Positions 6,415-8,727 of a stretch of DNA of 8,727 nt are shown here, piece after piece (position 1 is the stretch's first letter; each line of letters opens with the position of its first letter). Position numbers and translations under genes: made by a program. The notes under the pieces were generated by a model, which saw nothing but the letters and a program-made list of their open reading frames with translations, had not been told where the DNA came from and ran no database searches. This DNA is from Oscillospiraceae bacterium (lineage in GTDB: Bacteria; Bacillota_A; Clostridia; Oscillospirales; Ruminococcaceae), in NCBI GenBank assembly GCA_017829075.1, contig JAGAJA010000064.1, forward strand, positions 1 to 8,727, read 5' to 3'.

Positions 6415-6443
6415 ATTCCCTCGCTCCGGCGGGGGAATTTTTT
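6415..6443 (+). terminator. Intrinsic terminator of module 2
   Basis: A 10-bp stem (6415-6424 with 6429-6438) closed by UCCG is followed by TTTTT. The 18-base core equals that of the module 1 terminator, showing that the duplicated unit includes its terminator. Confidence 0.9.
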
Positions 6444-6485
6444 GTTTTCAGATGTATTAATTTGTTAAAATCCCGTGTGCGGCAC

Positions 6486-6514
6486 TTGATTTTCTGATAA
6501 AAAGTGTATATAAT
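6486..6514 (+). promoter_or_regulatory. Sigma-A promoter of nadE
   Basis: TTGATT (6486-6491), a 17-base spacer and TATAAT (6509-6514) place the transcription start near 6521, with a leader of about 47 bases. This also argues against the in-frame ATG at 6520, which would lie at the very start of the mRNA without a ribosome binding site. Confidence 0.85.
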
Positions 6515-6567
6515 ATATAATGGATAACAATATAAAGTGCTGTATAAGGCACAAAAGGAGCAGAAGA

Positions 6568-8481
6568 ATGAAGGACGGATTCATCAAGGTCGCTGCCGGC
6601 ACCCCCGACATAAAGGTAGCCGACTGTAAATATAACCGCGCGCAGATAAACGAGCTTATCGGCCGCGCCCACGCTCAGGGAGTGCGCGTGCTGGTGCTGC
6701 CGGAACTTTGTATCACCGGCTACACCTGTCAGGACTTATTTTTTCAGCAGACGCTGCTTGACGGCGCGCTGCGCGAACTCAAAGAAGTCGCTGGGCACAC
6801 CGCCGGACTGGACATGCTGGTCGCTGTCGGCTGCCCGCTGAGATTCCGCGGGGAGCTTTACAACTGCGCCGTTGTGATAATGAACGGAAAGATCCTCGGC
6901 GCTGTGCCGAAGAAATTCCTGCCGAACTACAACGAGTTCTACGAAAAGCGCCATTTCACCGCCGCGCCCGAGGGCGAATACGACATTGAACTTTTCGGCG
7001 AGAAAGTCCCGTTCGGGCTGGGACTGCTTTTTGAGTGCCGCGAGGTCCCCGAACTGGTTTTCGCCGCGGAACTTTGCGAGGACCTCTGGGCTGCGGAGCC
7101 GCCGAGCATTTCACTGGCGCTGGGCGGAGCGACCCTCATCGCGAACCTGTCCGCCAGCAACGAAACCATCGGCAAGGACGCTTACCGCCGGGAACTTGTC
7201 AACAGTCAGTCCGCGCGGCTGCTGTGCGGGTATGTCTACGCTAGCGCGGGTTCCGGCGAGAGCACGCAGGACTTAGTGTTCAGCGGGCACGACATAATCG
7301 CCGAGAACGGCACGGTTTTAGCCGAAAGCAGGCTGTATTCCACCGGGCTTACTGTATCTGAAATAGATGTGCAGAAGCTAGCTTCCGAGCGCAGGAGGAA
7401 CACCAGCTTCGAGGGCGGATTGCGCCCCGGAATGCGCCGCATTCCGTTCGATATGGAGATAAAGGATACGGAACTTACCCGCACGGTAAGGCGCACGCCG
7501 TTTGTCCCGGACACCGCCGCCGAGACCGACCGCCGCTGCGAGGATATCCTCACCATGCAGGCGCACGGACTTGAAAAGCGCGTCCGTCACACGAATGCGA
7601 AGACCCTTGTGATAGGCATTTCCGGCGGGCTGGATTCCACGCTTGCGCTGCTGGTGAGCGTTGAGGCGATGAAGCTTCTCGGCAGACCCGCTTCGGATAT
7701 CCTGGCGGTGACTATGCCCTGCTTCGGCACGACAAAGCGCACGAGAAGCAACGCCGAGCGCCTTTGCGAACTTCTCGGCACTCAGCTTCGGGTAATAGAC
7801 ATCGCGGATTCGGTAAAGCAGCATTTTAAGGATATCGGTCATGATGAGAGCAACCGCAACGTGGTATATGAAAACGGTCAGGCGCGGGAACGCACAAAGA
7901 TACTCATGGACCTTGCGAACGCGGAAAACGGCATGGTGATAGGCACCGGCGACCTTTCCGAACTGGCGCTCGGGTGGGCGACCTACAACGGCGACCACAT
8001 GTCGATGTACGGCGTGAACGCTTCCGTACCGAAAACGCTGGTGCGCCACATCGTGAAATATTATGCGGGCACAGTTGAAAATGCGGAACTGCGCGAGGTG
8101 CTGATGAGCATTTTCGACACGCCGGTCAGCCCCGAGCTTCTCCCGGCGGACGAAAACGGAGATATCGCCCAGATAACGGAAGACCTCGTGGGACCCTACG
8201 AACTGCACGATTTCTTCCTCTACAACGGGATACGCTGGTGCTTCCCGCCGAGAAAGGTCTTCCGGCTGGCGGAGTATGCATTCCAGGGCAGCTATGACCG
8301 CGGGACTATCCTCAAGTGGCTGAGGACGTTCTATCGGCGGTTCTTCTCGCAGCAGTTCAAGCGAAGCTGCCTGCCGGACGGCGTTAAGGTGGGTTCTGTC
8401 ACACTGTCGCCGCGCGGCGACTGGAGAATGCCCAGCGACGCATGCGCTTCACTCTGGCTGGAGGAAATAGACAGGCTCTGA
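6568..8481 (+). CDS. nadE: Glutamine-dependent NAD+ synthetase
   Basis: A 637-residue cytoplasmic enzyme catalysing the last step of NAD+ synthesis: deamido-NAD+ + ATP + glutamine gives NAD+ + AMP + PPi + glutamate. Residues about 5-290 are a nitrilase-fold glutaminase with the Glu-Lys-Cys triad: E46 (VLVLPELC), K115 (VPKKFLPNYNEFYE) and C170 (AAELCEDLW). Residues about 330-637 are the synthetase domain with the ATP pyrophosphatase loop SGGLDS (352-357), GTGDLSELALGWATYNGDH (459-477) and VNASVPKTLV. Length matches the long two-domain bacterial form, so glutamine rather than free ammonia is the expected nitrogen donor. ATG 6568 follows AAAAGGAG (6553-6560) with a 7-base gap. The coding is GC-rich, unlike the island before it. 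Nothing appears broken or missing. Confidence 0.97.
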   Translation: MKDGFIKVAAGTPDIKVADCKYNRAQINELIGRAHAQGVRVLVLPELCITGYTCQDLFFQQTLLDGALRELKEVAGHTAGLDMLVAVGCPLRFRGELYNCAVVIMNGKILGAVPKKFLPNYNEFYEKRHFTAAPEGEYDIELFGEKVPFGLGLLFECREVPELVFAAELCEDLWAAEPPSISLALGGATLIANLSASNETIGKDAYRRELVNSQSARLLCGYVYASAGSGESTQDLVFSGHDIIAENGTVLAESRLYSTGLTVSEIDVQKLASERRRNTSFEGGLRPGMRRIPFDMEIKDTELTRTVRRTPFVPDTAAETDRRCEDILTMQAHGLEKRVRHTNAKTLVIGISGGLDSTLALLVSVEAMKLLGRPASDILAVTMPCFGTTKRTRSNAERLCELLGTQLRVIDIADSVKQHFKDIGHDESNRNVVYENGQARERTKILMDLANAENGMVIGTGDLSELALGWATYNGDHMSMYGVNASVPKTLVRHIVKYYAGTVENAELREVLMSIFDTPVSPELLPADENGDIAQITEDLVGPYELHDFFLYNGIRWCFPPRKVFRLAEYAFQGSYDRGTILKWLRTFYRRFFSQQFKRSCLPDGVKVGSVTLSPRGDWRMPSDACASLWLEEIDRL

Positions 8482-8506
8482 CCGTTAAATGCGGGAGGTA
8501 ATTATT

Positions 8507-8727
8507 TTGGACGGCTTAAACGATATAAAAAGACGGCTGATTCATTTCGATACGGACGGCAGAAGCATAGTGTCCGATTTTGTTGAGGTCAGACAGCGCA
8601 GGACTGCGGCGCTTCGCCGCGCGGTACACGCGTGCTTTTATATTCAGTGCGCGGCGGCGCTGGTGTGCGCTGTGTGCGGCTTAGTGGCAGGCGGGGCGTT
8701 CACCGGGCTGGCTATGACCATAGGCGG
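8507..8727 (+). CDS. Unrecognised protein with a hydrophobic segment, partial at window end
   Basis: An open frame starts at TTG 8507, with GGGAGG at 8493-8498 and an 8-base gap, 25 bases after nadE and with no terminator between. It is probably in the nadE operon. The 73 visible codons begin MDGLNDIKRRLIHFDTDG, followed by a charged stretch (EVRQRRTAALRR, about 34-45) and a Cys/Ala-rich hydrophobic run from about residue 48 to the edge (CFYIQCAAALVCAVCG), likely a membrane helix preceded by positive charges. I do not recognise the family. The start codon is non-ATG but no ATG with better support is nearby. Confidence 0.62.
   Translation, partial: MDGLNDIKRRLIHFDTDGRSIVSDFVEVRQRRTAALRRAVHACFYIQCAAALVCAVCGLVAGGAFTGLAMTIG

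Noticed and set aside
6520..6567. Earlier in-frame ATG at 6520 as the nadE start
   Set aside because: It lies at the predicted transcription start and lacks a ribosome binding site, and the extra 16 residues are not NadE-like; ATG 6568 has AAAAGGAG.
7378..8208. A 276-codon open frame antisense to nadE, and other overlapping frames there
   Set aside because: Shadow of GC-rich nadE coding; no ribosome binding site or domain, and nadE motifs are complete.

Overview
The window looks like a chromosomal segment of a low-to-moderate GC Firmicute, most likely a Ruminococcus-type (Oscillospiraceae/Clostridia) gut bacterium. The basis is a GH94 disaccharide phosphorylase typical of fibre-degrading Clostridia, strong GGAGG ribosome binding sites, consensus sigma-A promoters, and secreted proteins ending in the Ig-like plus FN3 tails common in that group. 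No species can be named from the sequence alone.

Layout. 1-224: a large imperfect palindrome (2-111) and an odd leader with two Shine-Dalgarno/start pairs. 225-2618 (+): GH94 phosphorylase of the cellobiose/chitobiose phosphorylase type, closed by a terminator. 2664-6443: an AT-richer accessory island made of two tandem copies of one module, each with a small XRE/Cro-type repressor gene on the minus strand, a divergent operator-promoter region, a secreted repeat protein on the plus strand, and a near-identical UUCG-like (UCCG) tetraloop terminator. 6486-8481 (+): its own promoter and glutamine-dependent NAD+ synthetase (nadE), GC-rich. 8507-8727 (+): start of an unrecognised hydrophobic protein probably co-transcribed with nadE.

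The flanking genes are housekeeping or carbon metabolism. The phosphorylase makes a sugar 1-phosphate from a disaccharide and phosphate, saving ATP. NadE makes NAD+ from deamido-NAD+ and glutamine. The island is the unusual part. The two secreted proteins share a 41-residue start that is identical in protein and 121/123 in DNA, while their mature parts diverge. Each has its own adjacent regulator and its own, different palindromes at a perfect-spacing promoter, so the two modules look separately controlled. The second regulator is broken by one extra A in a run of eight. That could be a dead gene, a slippage on/off switch, or a sequencing error. I infer, but cannot show, that these are two independently switched surface or secreted binding proteins.
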